In this document: positions 1 through 6,085 of the stretch, one piece after another | Numbering within the stretch: the first letter of the stretch is position 1 | How the letters are laid out: each line of letters starts with the position of its first letter | Notes under the pieces: generated by a model | Databases searched by the model: none | Seen by the model: the letters and a program-made list of their open reading frames with translations, nothing else | Told to the model about the DNA's origin: nothing | Position numbers and translations under genes: made by a program | Source of the DNA: Treponema sp. | Lineage (GTDB): Bacteria; Spirochaetota; Spirochaetia; Treponematales; Breznakiellaceae | Length of the DNA: 7,308 bases | Reading direction: 5' to 3' | Assembly (NCBI GenBank): GCA_031255815.1 | Contig: JAIRRU010000168.1 | Span: forward strand, 1-7,308

Positions 1-455
1 ATCTCCCCGATGCCGGGATCGCCGGAAAGATCGATCCGCAGGCTCTTTAAAGCCCGGTTCAGGGTCTCCGAAGAGGCGTAACGCACCGTAAGGGCGCCGG
101 GTGAAGGATCGTTGATGATAAGGGATTTGAGGGCGTCGTTTACCGCCGAAACGTGGAAAGGCAGGTTGAACTGGACAGGCGCCGCGGCCGAACCGTTTAC
201 GGTTCCGGCATGTTCAAAGAAGCCCACCCCGGAGGAACAGAGGGCCATCCGCCGCAGGGGGAGTTCCGTTTCCCGTCCGGCGCTCCGGCTAAGGCTTTGG
301 GCGGCCCCTCCCGTAACGCTTTCCCTAATGGCCTGGGCGGAAACGGCGCCGGGGCACAGGGCCAAAGAGGCGCAGCAGAGCAAAAATCCCAGAATTCGCG
401 CGAACCTGTATCGTATTTCACCGGGAGTAAAGAAAAGAGCCAGCTTGTTTTTCAT
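1..455 (-). CDS. Exported protein of unknown function, N-terminal part (runs off the window)
   Basis: A minus-strand frame opens with an ATG at 455 and stays open to the window edge, giving 151 codons without a stop. It begins with a signal peptide: basic residues up to about Arg20, a hydrophobic stretch at about 21-36 (ILGFLLCCASLALCPG), and a likely signal peptidase I site after Val-Ser-Ala (38-40). The mature part contains SSGVGFFEHAG (about 74-84), AVNDALKSLIINDP (about 104-117) and LSGDPGI (about 143-149). From memory these resemble the start of large exported bacterial proteins annotated as hypothetical or DUF4139-like, so the family name is tentative and no function is assigned. It follows pfp after a 122-nt gap and may be cotranscribed with it. 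The ATG has no Shine-Dalgarno sequence close by. An in-frame TTG at 473, 8 nt after GGAGG, is a real alternative start and would add six residues. Confidence 0.8.
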   Translation of the reverse strand, partial: MKNKLALFFTPGEIRYRFARILGFLLCCASLALCPGAVSAQAIRESVTGGAAQSLSRSAGRETELPLRRMALCSSGVGFFEHAGTVNGSAAAPVQFNLPFHVSAVNDALKSLIINDPSPGALTVRYASSETLNRALKSLRIDLSGDPGIGE

Positions 456-481
456 AAAACAAATTTGACACAATCCGCCGC

Positions 482-486
482 CCTCC
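482..486 (-). promoter_or_regulatory. Shine-Dalgarno GGAGG pointing to a TTG start at 473
   Basis: On the minus strand GGAGG lies 8 nt before an in-frame TTG at 473. It is 26 nt before the ATG at 455, too far to serve that ATG. The other genes here with clear ribosome sites have spacings of 5-11 nt, so this site favours TTG 473 as the start of the downstream exported protein. Preference for ATG over TTG argues the other way. Confidence 0.4.
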
Positions 487-488
487 GC

Positions 489-572
489 AAGTACAGGATA
501 AAGGCATGGAGGCGCCTTGCCTCCCCCGGGCTCCGGTTCGTGCGGCTAGCGGCTATCCTTTTATCCGTACTT
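489..572. repeat. Long imperfect inverted repeat between pfp and the next gene
   Basis: The plus-strand left arm AAGTACAGGATAAAGG (489-504) is complementary to the right arm CCTTTTATCCGTACTT (557-572) over about 15 pairs, with one unpaired base in each arm. The 52-nt interior holds a second hairpin, GGAGGC (508-513) with GCCTCC (519-524). The structure starts 5 nt after the pfp stop codon, and its far arm ends 2 nt before the GGAGG of the next gene. Neither strand shows a long T-run directly after the stem, so it is not a typical intrinsic terminator. It could stabilise or process the mRNA, control translation of the downstream gene, or be a dispersed palindromic repeat. Confidence 0.6.
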
Positions 573-577
573 TTAGT

Positions 578-2245
578 CTAATCAGCCTGCTGCTTCTGAT
601 GTTCCAGCTTCAAAGTTTTCGTGGTAAGGTCGGAAACTTCCGGGGGGCCGAAGTACTGGATCGCCCCGGGGAAGAGGAAACTGGTTTTAACCGCCCAGAT
701 GTCCCGCGCCGCGTCGAAGGTCTTGAAGGGCGCTTTGTCCAGTTCCACCAGGGCCTTTTTGATAACCGGTTTCTTTGAGCCGTGGCGCTGTTCCATGTTC
801 ATCATCATGGTCAGGGGAACCCCTCCGGCTATCCACTCGTTTGCCGGGGCGGTAAGGTTCCGCACGCTGGAAAGGTAGCCGGTAAGGCCCGAGGCTATAA
901 GCACGAAGGCGCTGAAACCCAGGCTGTAGCAGTAATCCGCGTCAAAATTGGAAGGGAAGGCGCAGCGCCCCTCGTAGCCGAAGAAGTGCCCCAGGGCGCT
1001 GAATTTTCCCTTGTAGAGGTTCTGTTCTTTCAGCATATGGAGTTTCTTCTCCACCATTCCTATCAGAAGCTTTTCGGTTTCTATCCGGGATACTTGCACG
1101 TTCCCGTGGGGGTCCCGGTCCATAAGGAATTCCCGGGCGATTTCCGGCGGAAGGCTCTGGATCAGCTTGGAGGATCCGGGGGAGATCTGCTTGCCGAGCC
1201 AGTAAAGCCGATCGATAAAAGAGCTGAGCTTGGAGAATTCGTCGCTGGCGGCTATAGCGTCGTTAAGTTCCTGGATAAGGGTCTTCATTTCGGGGATAAA
1301 TTCCACCAGGCCTTCCGGGATAAGGACGACCCCGAAGTTCTCGCCGTTTTCCGCCCGCCTGACCACGGAGGCGGAGATATGATCCACCACCTGTTCCAGG
1401 GAGAGCCCCTTGGCCTCTACTTCTTCCGAGACAAGGCAGATATTGGGCTGGGTCTGGAGGGCGCATTCCAGGGCGATGTGGCTGGCGGCCCGGCCCATCA
1501 GTTTGATAAAGTGCCAGTATTTCTTCGCGCTGTTGGCGTCCCGGCAGATGTTGCCGATAAGTTCGCTGTAGGTTTTGCAGGCCGTGTCAAAGCCGAAAGA
1601 CGCCTCGATGTATTCGTTTTTCAGATCCCCGTCAATGGTCTTGGGGCAGCCGATCACCTGTATTCCCGAGCCCTGGGAAAGAAAATATTCGGCCAGAAGG
1701 GCGGCGTTGGTATTGGAGTCGTCGCCGCCGATGATCACTACCGCGTCAAGAGCCAGCGCGGCGGAGGTTTGCAGAGACGCGGCGAACTGTTCCGGGCTTT
1801 CTATCTTGGTGCGGCCTGAGCCGATCATGTCGAAACCCCCGGTGTTCCGGTAAGCGTCTATGAACGAAGAAGTAATTTCAACATGCTTGTTGCCGATGAG
1901 CCCGCTGGGACCGCCGAGAAAACCGTAGAGTTTCGATTCGGGATTGGCCTTTTTGAGACCGTCGAAGATCCCGGCGATTACGTTGTGCCCCCCCGGCGCC
2001 TGGCCGCCCGAAAGGATCACCCCCACATTCAGTTTGCGTTTTATATCTTTAAGCGTCCCCTGTACAAAGGCGGCAATGGGTTTACCGTAGGTATTTTTAA
2101 AAAGCTCTTTCAGATCCTGCTGATCCGCTACCGATTCCGTGGGCGAGCCGAATTCAATTCCGATGCCGGTAATGTCCCGGCTCAGGCTGGCGGGAAGTTT
2201 TGGCTTATAAGCGTATCGGGCCTTCTGTAAAGCTGATATTTCCAT
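578..2245 (-). CDS. pfp: Pyrophosphate--fructose 6-phosphate 1-phosphotransferase
   Basis: This cytoplasmic glycolytic enzyme transfers phosphate from pyrophosphate to fructose 6-phosphate, reversibly, giving fructose 1,6-bisphosphate. At 555 aa it matches the long PPi-PFK form of plants and spirochaetes rather than the roughly 320-aa ATP enzyme. Visible motifs are GGQAPGGHN (80-88, phosphoryl-donor loop), GGDDSNTN (173-180), [10 protein letters not shown] (201-210, catalytic Asp205), MGRAASH (250-256) and IPEGL (309-313). Asp176 and Lys202 replace the two glycines (Gly104 and Gly124 in E. coli PfkA) that allow ATP binding. This pair is the known signature of pyrophosphate use. The ATG at 2245 follows AAGGAG (2252-2257) by 6 nt, and a promoter-like sequence lies just upstream, so the gene probably starts its own transcript. 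The stop is TAG at 578-580. I see no defects. Confidence 0.97.
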   Translation of the reverse strand: MEISALQKARYAYKPKLPASLSRDITGIGIEFGSPTESVADQQDLKELFKNTYGKPIAAFVQGTLKDIKRKLNVGVILSGGQAPGGHNVIAGIFDGLKKANPESKLYGFLGGPSGLIGNKHVEITSSFIDAYRNTGGFDMIGSGRTKIESPEQFAASLQTSAALALDAVVIIGGDDSNTNAALLAEYFLSQGSGIQVIGCPKTIDGDLKNEYIEASFGFDTACKTYSELIGNICRDANSAKKYWHFIKLMGRAASHIALECALQTQPNICLVSEEVEAKGLSLEQVVDHISASVVRRAENGENFGVVLIPEGLVEFIPEMKTLIQELNDAIAASDEFSKLSSFIDRLYWLGKQISPGSSKLIQSLPPEIAREFLMDRDPHGNVQVSRIETEKLLIGMVEKKLHMLKEQNLYKGKFSALGHFFGYEGRCAFPSNFDADYCYSLGFSAFVLIASGLTGYLSSVRNLTAPANEWIAGGVPLTMMMNMEQRHGSKKPVIKKALVELDKAPFKTFDAARDIWAVKTSFLFPGAIQYFGPPEVSDLTTKTLKLEHQKQQAD

Positions 2246-2265
2246 TTCTTTCTCCTTACCACCGC

Positions 2266-2295
2266 ATAATAGCCAAAAAGAAGCGGTTTGCTCAA
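2266..2295 (-). promoter_or_regulatory. Candidate sigma70-type promoter for pfp
   Basis: On the minus strand TTGAGC (2290-2295) and TATTAT (2266-2271) are separated by 18 nt. The -10 box matches TATAAT at five of six positions and the -35 matches TTGACA at four. Transcription would begin around 2255-2259, leaving a very short leader that includes the AAGGAG ribosome site. The position directly between a terminator and pfp fits a promoter, but it is only a sequence match. Confidence 0.5.
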
Positions 2296-2324
2296 GATTA
2301 CCGGCCCGGCGGGCAAAGCAAGGG

Positions 2325-2343
2325 AAAACCGCCTTTCAGGCGG
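2325..2343 (-). terminator. Probable intrinsic terminator after pyrH
   Basis: Read on the minus strand, CCGCCT-GAA-AGGCGG forms a perfect 6-bp GC-rich stem with a 3-nt loop and is followed by TTTTCCC. It lies about 120 nt beyond the pyrH stop and upstream of the pfp promoter candidate, as expected at the end of the operon. The T-run is short (four), so termination may be partial. A near copy of this palindrome occurs inside the transglutaminase-like gene at 4890-4914. Confidence 0.55.
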
Positions 2344-2461
2344 GAAAAGATGAGGAAATTCCGCCCTTCGTGTACCTTTGCGCGCCCTCGCGGTAAAATA
2401 TTCTTCTTTCATTTTCGACTTTTTTAACTTTTTTTTCCGCCTTTCGGATAGAGACTGGATA

Positions 2462-3157
2462 CTAACCGATCACGGTTCCCAGGAAGGCCCGGCCCCTGAG
2501 TATATTCTCTAAATTTCCCAGATCCTTTCCCGCCGCGCAGATTACCTTGAGCCCGATTTTTTGCGCGTGGCGGCTTGCCACCGGATCGAAGGGAACGTTT
2601 TTGCCGGGAACCCATTCATCCCCCACCATGGCCCGGAAATCGGCCCAGGAAATAGAATCAATGGGCCTGGCGGCGGAATTTTTCCGGGGATCGTCGGTGT
2701 AGACCCTGTCTATGTTGGAAAGGTTTATCACCATGGAGGCATGGAAACGCTCCGCCAGGACTACCGCGTCGTAGTCGGAGGAGAAGCCCGGCTTCCAGCC
2801 CGCGGCTACCAGCACCCTGCCCGTCAGGGGGCCCGCCTTGGTGGGATCCGTTACCAGCTCCTGGGCGCACCATTCAGCCATAAGCGCCTTTACCAGCTGG
2901 GCGTTGAGCCGGGTGGCCATTACGCCTATCCAGTCGGCCTCCTCGTCGGAAGCCCCGGGCACCAGGTTCCGGTAAGCCTGCTGCCAGGCCCGGGCAGGGC
3001 CGCCGCCGCCCACGACAAAGATGAAGCGTTTCCCTTCGTCTTCCTCAAGCAGCCGGCCCACCAGCGCCCTCAGCTCCCTTAAGTAAGCCTCGTCCACCCC
3101 GCCGGGGGCCACAATGGAACCTCCCAGAGACATAACGACAATTGATACTTCGGCCAT
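2462..3157 (-). CDS. pyrH: UMP kinase, archaeal-type
   Basis: This cytoplasmic enzyme phosphorylates UMP to UDP with ATP in pyrimidine nucleotide synthesis and belongs to the amino-acid-kinase fold. From the ATG at 3157 it has 231 residues. Visible elements are the N-terminal strand and loop MSLGGSIVAP (9-18), VVGGGGPAR (48-56), DWIGVMATRLNAQLV (75-89), WKPGFSSDYDAV (121-132), NLSNIDRVYTDDPRKN (145-160) and PFDPVAS (189-195). The LGGS start, the DWIG-ATRLNA helix and the NLSNID-VYT-DP strand match the archaeal-type enzyme, not the common bacterial one with KLSGEAL. The open frame extends further upstream to 3295, but ATG 3157 has AGGGAG (3165-3170) 7 nt before it, and the extension would overlap the previous gene and is not kinase-like. 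It lies 56 nt after the transglutaminase-like gene and is probably cotranscribed with it. Confidence 0.92.
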   Translation of the reverse strand: MAEVSIVVMSLGGSIVAPGGVDEAYLRELRALVGRLLEEDEGKRFIFVVGGGGPARAWQQAYRNLVPGASDEEADWIGVMATRLNAQLVKALMAEWCAQELVTDPTKAGPLTGRVLVAAGWKPGFSSDYDAVVLAERFHASMVINLSNIDRVYTDDPRKNSAARPIDSISWADFRAMVGDEWVPGKNVPFDPVASRHAQKIGLKVICAAGKDLGNLENILRGRAFLGTVIG

Positions 3158-3176
3158 TTCCGCTCTCCCTGTTTTC

Positions 3177-3196
3177 CCGGGCCGCCCGCTGCCCGG
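3177..3196. other. Intercistronic hairpin before pyrH
   Basis: CCGGGC (3177-3182) and GCCCGG (3191-3196) can pair as a 6-bp stem with an 8-nt loop in the 56-nt gap before pyrH, just upstream of its ribosome site. On the minus strand no T-run follows. On the plus strand TTTTT follows, but no plus-strand gene lies there. It may only affect mRNA stability or pyrH translation. The sequence is GC-rich enough for chance pairing. Confidence 0.3.
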
Positions 3197-3213
3197 TTTT
3201 TGAAAAATTCCGG

Positions 3214-4962
3214 CTACTGCGCGTACACTCCGGTTATCGTGATATCCCTCCACAGCGAGGAATAGGCTTCCAGGCCCCCCACCGCCTCCTCCCAAAGGTT
3301 CTGCAGGGCAAATTCCCGGCTCCTTGCCGCGGTTCTGCCCCGGGGATCCATTTGGAACAGGATGGTCTGGCCCCGGGAAAAACTTACCCGGCTGTTGTCC
3401 AGATTACCGAAGTACCAGGCCCGGTGATCCTCCCGCAAAGCGAAGCCCTCCGGGGCCGTCCCCGCCCCCAAAGCCGGATCCAGGGGAACCCAGCCGAAAT
3501 CGGCGATCCAGAATTCCGCCCAGTAGTGGCGGCTTGTCTGCAAGTCGCGGTTTATCAGCACCCCGGCGGAGGGCAGGGCCGGGATCCCCGCCGCCCGGGC
3601 AAGGGTGCAGAAGAGGAGGGCGGCCATGTAGGGGTCGGCCTGTTTCCGCTCAAGGGCCTCGGTAACGCCTCCCTGCAGCGGGCCCGGGCCGATATTCCCT
3701 TCCCGGATTAGCCACTCGTAGATCAGCCGGGCTTTGAGGTAGGGGTTCCGTTCCCGGCCGGTAATAGACGCGGCCAGGGCTGTTACCTGGGGATCGTCCG
3801 CCGGGAGCAGGGGGGAAGGGGCCGTGTGGAGGGCCATATAGGAGGCGCCTTCCTTTACCGCCTGAACCCGGATCGATGTTTCCTGGGCATAGACCTCGAC
3901 CAGCCAGTTCTGGTTTATGTTGAGGATTGAACCGGAGGCAAGGTTGTCCAGCTTGAACAGGGCCGTGCCCCGGTAATTTTCCACGAAGGGTTCCGGGCTG
4001 CGGGTAAATATCTCCACCTTACGCTGGGCCGCGGAGACAACCGGGTTGGGCGTCCAGATGTAGAGGGTATTGGGTTCCGCCACATCCCGGCTGCGGATCT
4101 CCACCGAATGGGCCAGGGTGTAGATACGCTTGTCCCGGAAAATTTTGGTTCCCGGCCTTCCCGATACCTCAAAGTAGAAAGGCTGGGAGCTGCCCCGGGG
4201 AGTCCTGACTTCGATGTTGCCGCTTACCGCTCCGTCGGGTACCCTGACCCGGATTTCCCGCTCGCTCCAGAACTCGTAACCCGGTTCGGTATCGAATATC
4301 TCCACCCTTTCCGGGTTCCGCTCTTCCGCGGGCGCCGCCGGATCCGGCTCGGCGTTCCAGGAGAAAAGCACCGCGCTCTGATCCCGGAAACTGCCGAAGC
4401 CCCCGCCGGAAATGGTAACCAGGCCGCCTATGGGGCCGGACTCGGGGCTCACCGAAACAATCCGGGGGCCCATGCCCGCATCCTCCCCCCGCACGGGAAC
4501 CGGTATGGTTGTCCGGTTGGAAAAAAGCATCGCGTTGCTCCGGCTGTTTCCCCGGTGAACCCGCACAATGCCCGAGTCCCCGAATTCGGGGATCCTTATC
4601 TGTATCTCCTTGTCCCCCCACCGGATATACGAGGAATTGGTAGGAGGGATGCCGGCAATGGTAACGTAGGATTCGTTCCGTTCTTCGCCAAAGTAATTTC
4701 CCCGGATGCTAAGCAGATCCCCCGGCTCGCCGATTCGGGGATCGACGGCGCTTATGACCGGCAGTTTCTCCCCGCATGATCCGAAGATCAGGGGGGAAAA
4801 AAACAAGGCGGGGAGGGCGAACACAGCGGCGAATTTTAAAAAGAAGCTCCGGGAAAACGCTTCGGGCCCCTTACGCGGTTTGCGGGGTAAAAAACCACCT
4901 GAAAGGCGGTTTTTAGAACTTTTACGCGCGAAGCGCGGCAAACTGCCGGGCGGCGGGCTCAT
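3214..4962 (-). CDS. Probable lipoprotein with two IPT/TIG domains and a transglutaminase-like domain
   Basis: A 582-aa envelope protein. Residues 1-38 are basic and proline-rich. A hydrophobic segment (about 39-60) leads to LIFGSC with Cys63, a relaxed lipobox of the sort spirochaetes use, so it is probably lipidated. Two IPT/TIG immunoglobulin-like domains follow, at about 67-150 (VISAVDPRIGEPGDLLSIRG) and about 166-268 (RIVSVSPESGPIGGLVTISG). Next come a beta-rich linker and a transglutaminase-like core at about 405-500, with LARAAGIPA (454-462), HYWAEFW (479-485) and GWVPLDP (490-496), supplying His479 and Asp495. The usual nucleophilic cysteine, 12 residues before Arg456, is Pro444. The nearest cysteine is Cys452, so activity is doubtful. 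ATG 4962 overlaps the previous stop by ATGA, implying coupled translation. The only other start before the hydrophobic segment is a TTG at codon 8. A terminator-like hairpin covers about codons 17-25. The substrate is unknown. Confidence 0.85.
   Translation of the reverse strand: MSPPPGSLPRFARKSSKNRLSGGFLPRKPRKGPEAFSRSFFLKFAAVFALPALFFSPLIFGSCGEKLPVISAVDPRIGEPGDLLSIRGNYFGEERNESYVTIAGIPPTNSSYIRWGDKEIQIRIPEFGDSGIVRVHRGNSRSNAMLFSNRTTIPVPVRGEDAGMGPRIVSVSPESGPIGGLVTISGGGFGSFRDQSAVLFSWNAEPDPAAPAEERNPERVEIFDTEPGYEFWSEREIRVRVPDGAVSGNIEVRTPRGSSQPFYFEVSGRPGTKIFRDKRIYTLAHSVEIRSRDVAEPNTLYIWTPNPVVSAAQRKVEIFTRSPEPFVENYRGTALFKLDNLASGSILNINQNWLVEVYAQETSIRVQAVKEGASYMALHTAPSPLLPADDPQVTALAASITGRERNPYLKARLIYEWLIREGNIGPGPLQGGVTEALERKQADPYMAALLFCTLARAAGIPALPSAGVLINRDLQTSRHYWAEFWIADFGWVPLDPALGAGTAPEGFALREDHRAWYFGNLDNSRVSFSRGQTILFQMDPRGRTAARSREFALQNLWEEAVGGLEAYSSLWRDITITGVYAQ
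4890..4914 (-). terminator. Terminator-like hairpin inside the start of the transglutaminase-like gene
   Basis: On the minus strand AAAACCGCCT-TTC-AGGTGGTTTT forms a stem in which GC-rich pairs (one G-U wobble) are extended by A-U pairs, and the last arm runs into a tract of six T. This is the form of an intrinsic terminator, but it lies within about codons 17-25 of an open gene. It could cause partial termination that lowers expression of the transglutaminase-like gene and pyrH relative to the sigma genes, or it may simply be an inserted palindromic repeat. A second small hairpin (4925-4937, CGCGC-GAA-GCGCG) lies just upstream in the transcript. Confidence 0.4.
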
Positions 4963-5510
4963 CTGGAACTTTCGCTCTCCCCGTCTTTCGCGGCGGCGTT
5001 GCTGATGTCAGCCTCGTCCCCTTCCTTCCCCTTGTAGGGCAGCAGTTCCAGTTGAATTTCGATACGGGCTTCCTCCGGCTTGGTAACCGAACCCAGGGGG
5101 TAAAAGTAAACCTGTTCCCCGAATTCCATGGAAATGGTTTGCAGGGTAGTCCGGTACCTCATGCCCTCGTTGGGGATCTCTACCCAGATCTGGCCCTGGG
5201 CCATCAGCACGTTCTTCCCGCCCCGGGAAAAAAAGGGGGTGAACTGAACCGCTACCACCAGATTGGATCCCACCAGTTTGATGCCTACCGGCCGCCCCGG
5301 AATAGTTACCCGGGAATTGACATAGTTAAAGATCTCCTGCTGGTTGTTTTCGATAACCCGGGCGACAATATTGATCACCACCGCCTGTTCCTTGAGGGCC
5401 GGGAACATTTCCGCTAACGAAGATTCCTGGGCGCTTAAGCAGACGCCGGTTGCCAGCAGAAAGGCGCTTCCGATAAAACCGATACGGAAAAAGCGGGGCA
5501 GGGGGATCAT
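4959..5510 (-). CDS. Small exported protein of unknown function in the sigma-factor cassette
   Basis: A 183-aa protein that I do not recognise. Residues 1-27 form a signal peptide: a basic start (MIPLPRFFR), a hydrophobic core at about 10-24 and a likely signal peptidase I cut in the LSAQES region. Cys24 is preceded by Thr-Gly-Val, which is a poor lipobox, so a soluble periplasmic or surface protein is more likely than a lipoprotein. The mature part (about 30-158) alternates hydrophobic and polar residues as in beta strands, for example VVINIVARVIENN (44-56), GIKLVGSNLVVAVQF (76-90) and EARIEIQLELLPYK (147-160). It ends in an acidic, serine-rich tail (about 161-183). Its start overlaps the anti-sigma stop by ATGA and its stop overlaps the next start the same way, so the three proteins are probably made in linked amounts. 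It could be a partner or signal protein of the anti-sigma factor, which is an inference from position only. Confidence 0.8.
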   Translation of the reverse strand: MIPLPRFFRIGFIGSAFLLATGVCLSAQESSLAEMFPALKEQAVVINIVARVIENNQQEIFNYVNSRVTIPGRPVGIKLVGSNLVVAVQFTPFFSRGGKNVLMAQGQIWVEIPNEGMRYRTTLQTISMEFGEQVYFYPLGSVTKPEEARIEIQLELLPYKGKEGDEADISNAAAKDGESESSR

Positions 5511-6085
5511 CTCTGGGGCCTGCTCCCGTAATCAGCTTTAATGATCATCGGTTCCCCGGCGTTCACGAACTTCCTGCTTTCCGGCAGGCGGATGATCATC
5601 ATATCGCCGCTGTCAGTGCTTTCCAGGTAGCGCAGCACGCTGTTCATATCCGAGACCGGGACAATGCCCTGGATGTTCATATCCGTTTCGGCGCTTACCG
5701 GCGAATTGGCGGCGGAAGGGATATCCGCGGGCTGCCTTAACAGGATCGTGGTAAAGACGATGGCAAGCGCCGCCGCGGCCGCGGCAAGGGCGGCGGTAAA
5801 GGGCAGGGGAACCTTCCTCCGCCACATATCCGGAACCGGCGCCGGGCTGAAAACCCGATCCGGTTTGGCGGCCTTCCCCGCCGAAGCGCTCAGCCGTTCC
5901 CAGACCCGGTCCCGCGCCTCCCCCGCGTCCGGAACATCCTCCAGGCGGAGGGACATGCGCCGCCAGGCATCGAGGGTTTCCCGGCACCGGGGGCAGGAAA
6001 ACAGGTGGCTTTCCATTTTTTCCTTCCAGGGGGAGGGGAGTTCCCCGTCCAAATAAACCGAAAGCAACTGCCGATCAGGACACAT
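5507..6085 (-). CDS. Zinc-finger transmembrane anti-sigma factor
   Basis: This probable anti-sigma factor (192 aa) would hold the adjacent ECF sigma factor at the inner membrane until a signal arrives. Numbered from the ATG at 6085, Cys2 and His27-x3-Cys31-x2-Cys34 form the ZAS zinc-binding motif, with the usual LDGELP segment (12-17) between them. Residues of about 50-90 form a cytoplasmic linker. One alanine-rich transmembrane helix lies at about 95-116 (FTAALAAAAAALAIVFTTIL), followed by an extracytoplasmic domain of about 75 residues containing VLRYLESTDSGDMMIIRLPE. A GTG at 6091 is also in frame, but AAGGAAGG (6091-6098) overlaps it and lies 5 nt before ATG 6085, so the ATG is preferred. 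The start overlaps the sigma gene by 11 nt, the usual arrangement for a cognate sigma/anti-sigma pair. The signal sensed is unknown. Confidence 0.9.
   Translation of the reverse strand: MCPDRQLLSVYLDGELPSPWKEKMESHLFSCPRCRETLDAWRRMSLRLEDVPDAGEARDRVWERLSASAGKAAKPDRVFSPAPVPDMWRRKVPLPFTAALAAAAAALAIVFTTILLRQPADIPSAANSPVSAETDMNIQGIVPVSDMNSVLRYLESTDSGDMMIIRLPESRKFVNAGEPMIIKADYGSRPQR

Noticed and set aside
456..577. tRNA or riboswitch in the gap after pfp
   Set aside because: The paired arms do not fit a tRNA cloverleaf and no known riboswitch core is visible. The region is recorded only as an inverted repeat.
782..1819. 345-codon open frame on the plus strand
   Set aside because: It lies wholly antisense to pfp, whose motifs are unmistakable. 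The protein has no recognisable domain and arises from GC-rich codon use.
2182..2412. 76-codon minus-strand frame over the pyrH-pfp gap
   Set aside because: It overlaps the pfp start, its promoter and ribosome site and the terminator hairpin. Its basic sequence comes from the palindromic DNA.
3177..3201. Plus-strand hairpin followed by TTTTT, resembling a terminator
   Set aside because: No plus-strand gene ends there. The strand of the real genes has no T-run after the stem.
3158..3295. Upstream extension of the pyrH frame (46 extra codons)
   Set aside because: It would overlap the end of the transglutaminase-like gene, starts with a glycine run and is unlike any kinase N-terminus. ATG 3157 has a good ribosome site.
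3142..3711. 189-codon open frame on the plus strand
   Set aside because: It is antisense to the end of the transglutaminase-like gene and the start of pyrH, and its composition is that of a shadow frame.
4108..4779. 223-codon open frame on the plus strand
   Set aside because: It is antisense to the TIG-transglutaminase gene, has no domain and no ribosome site, and is a shadow frame.
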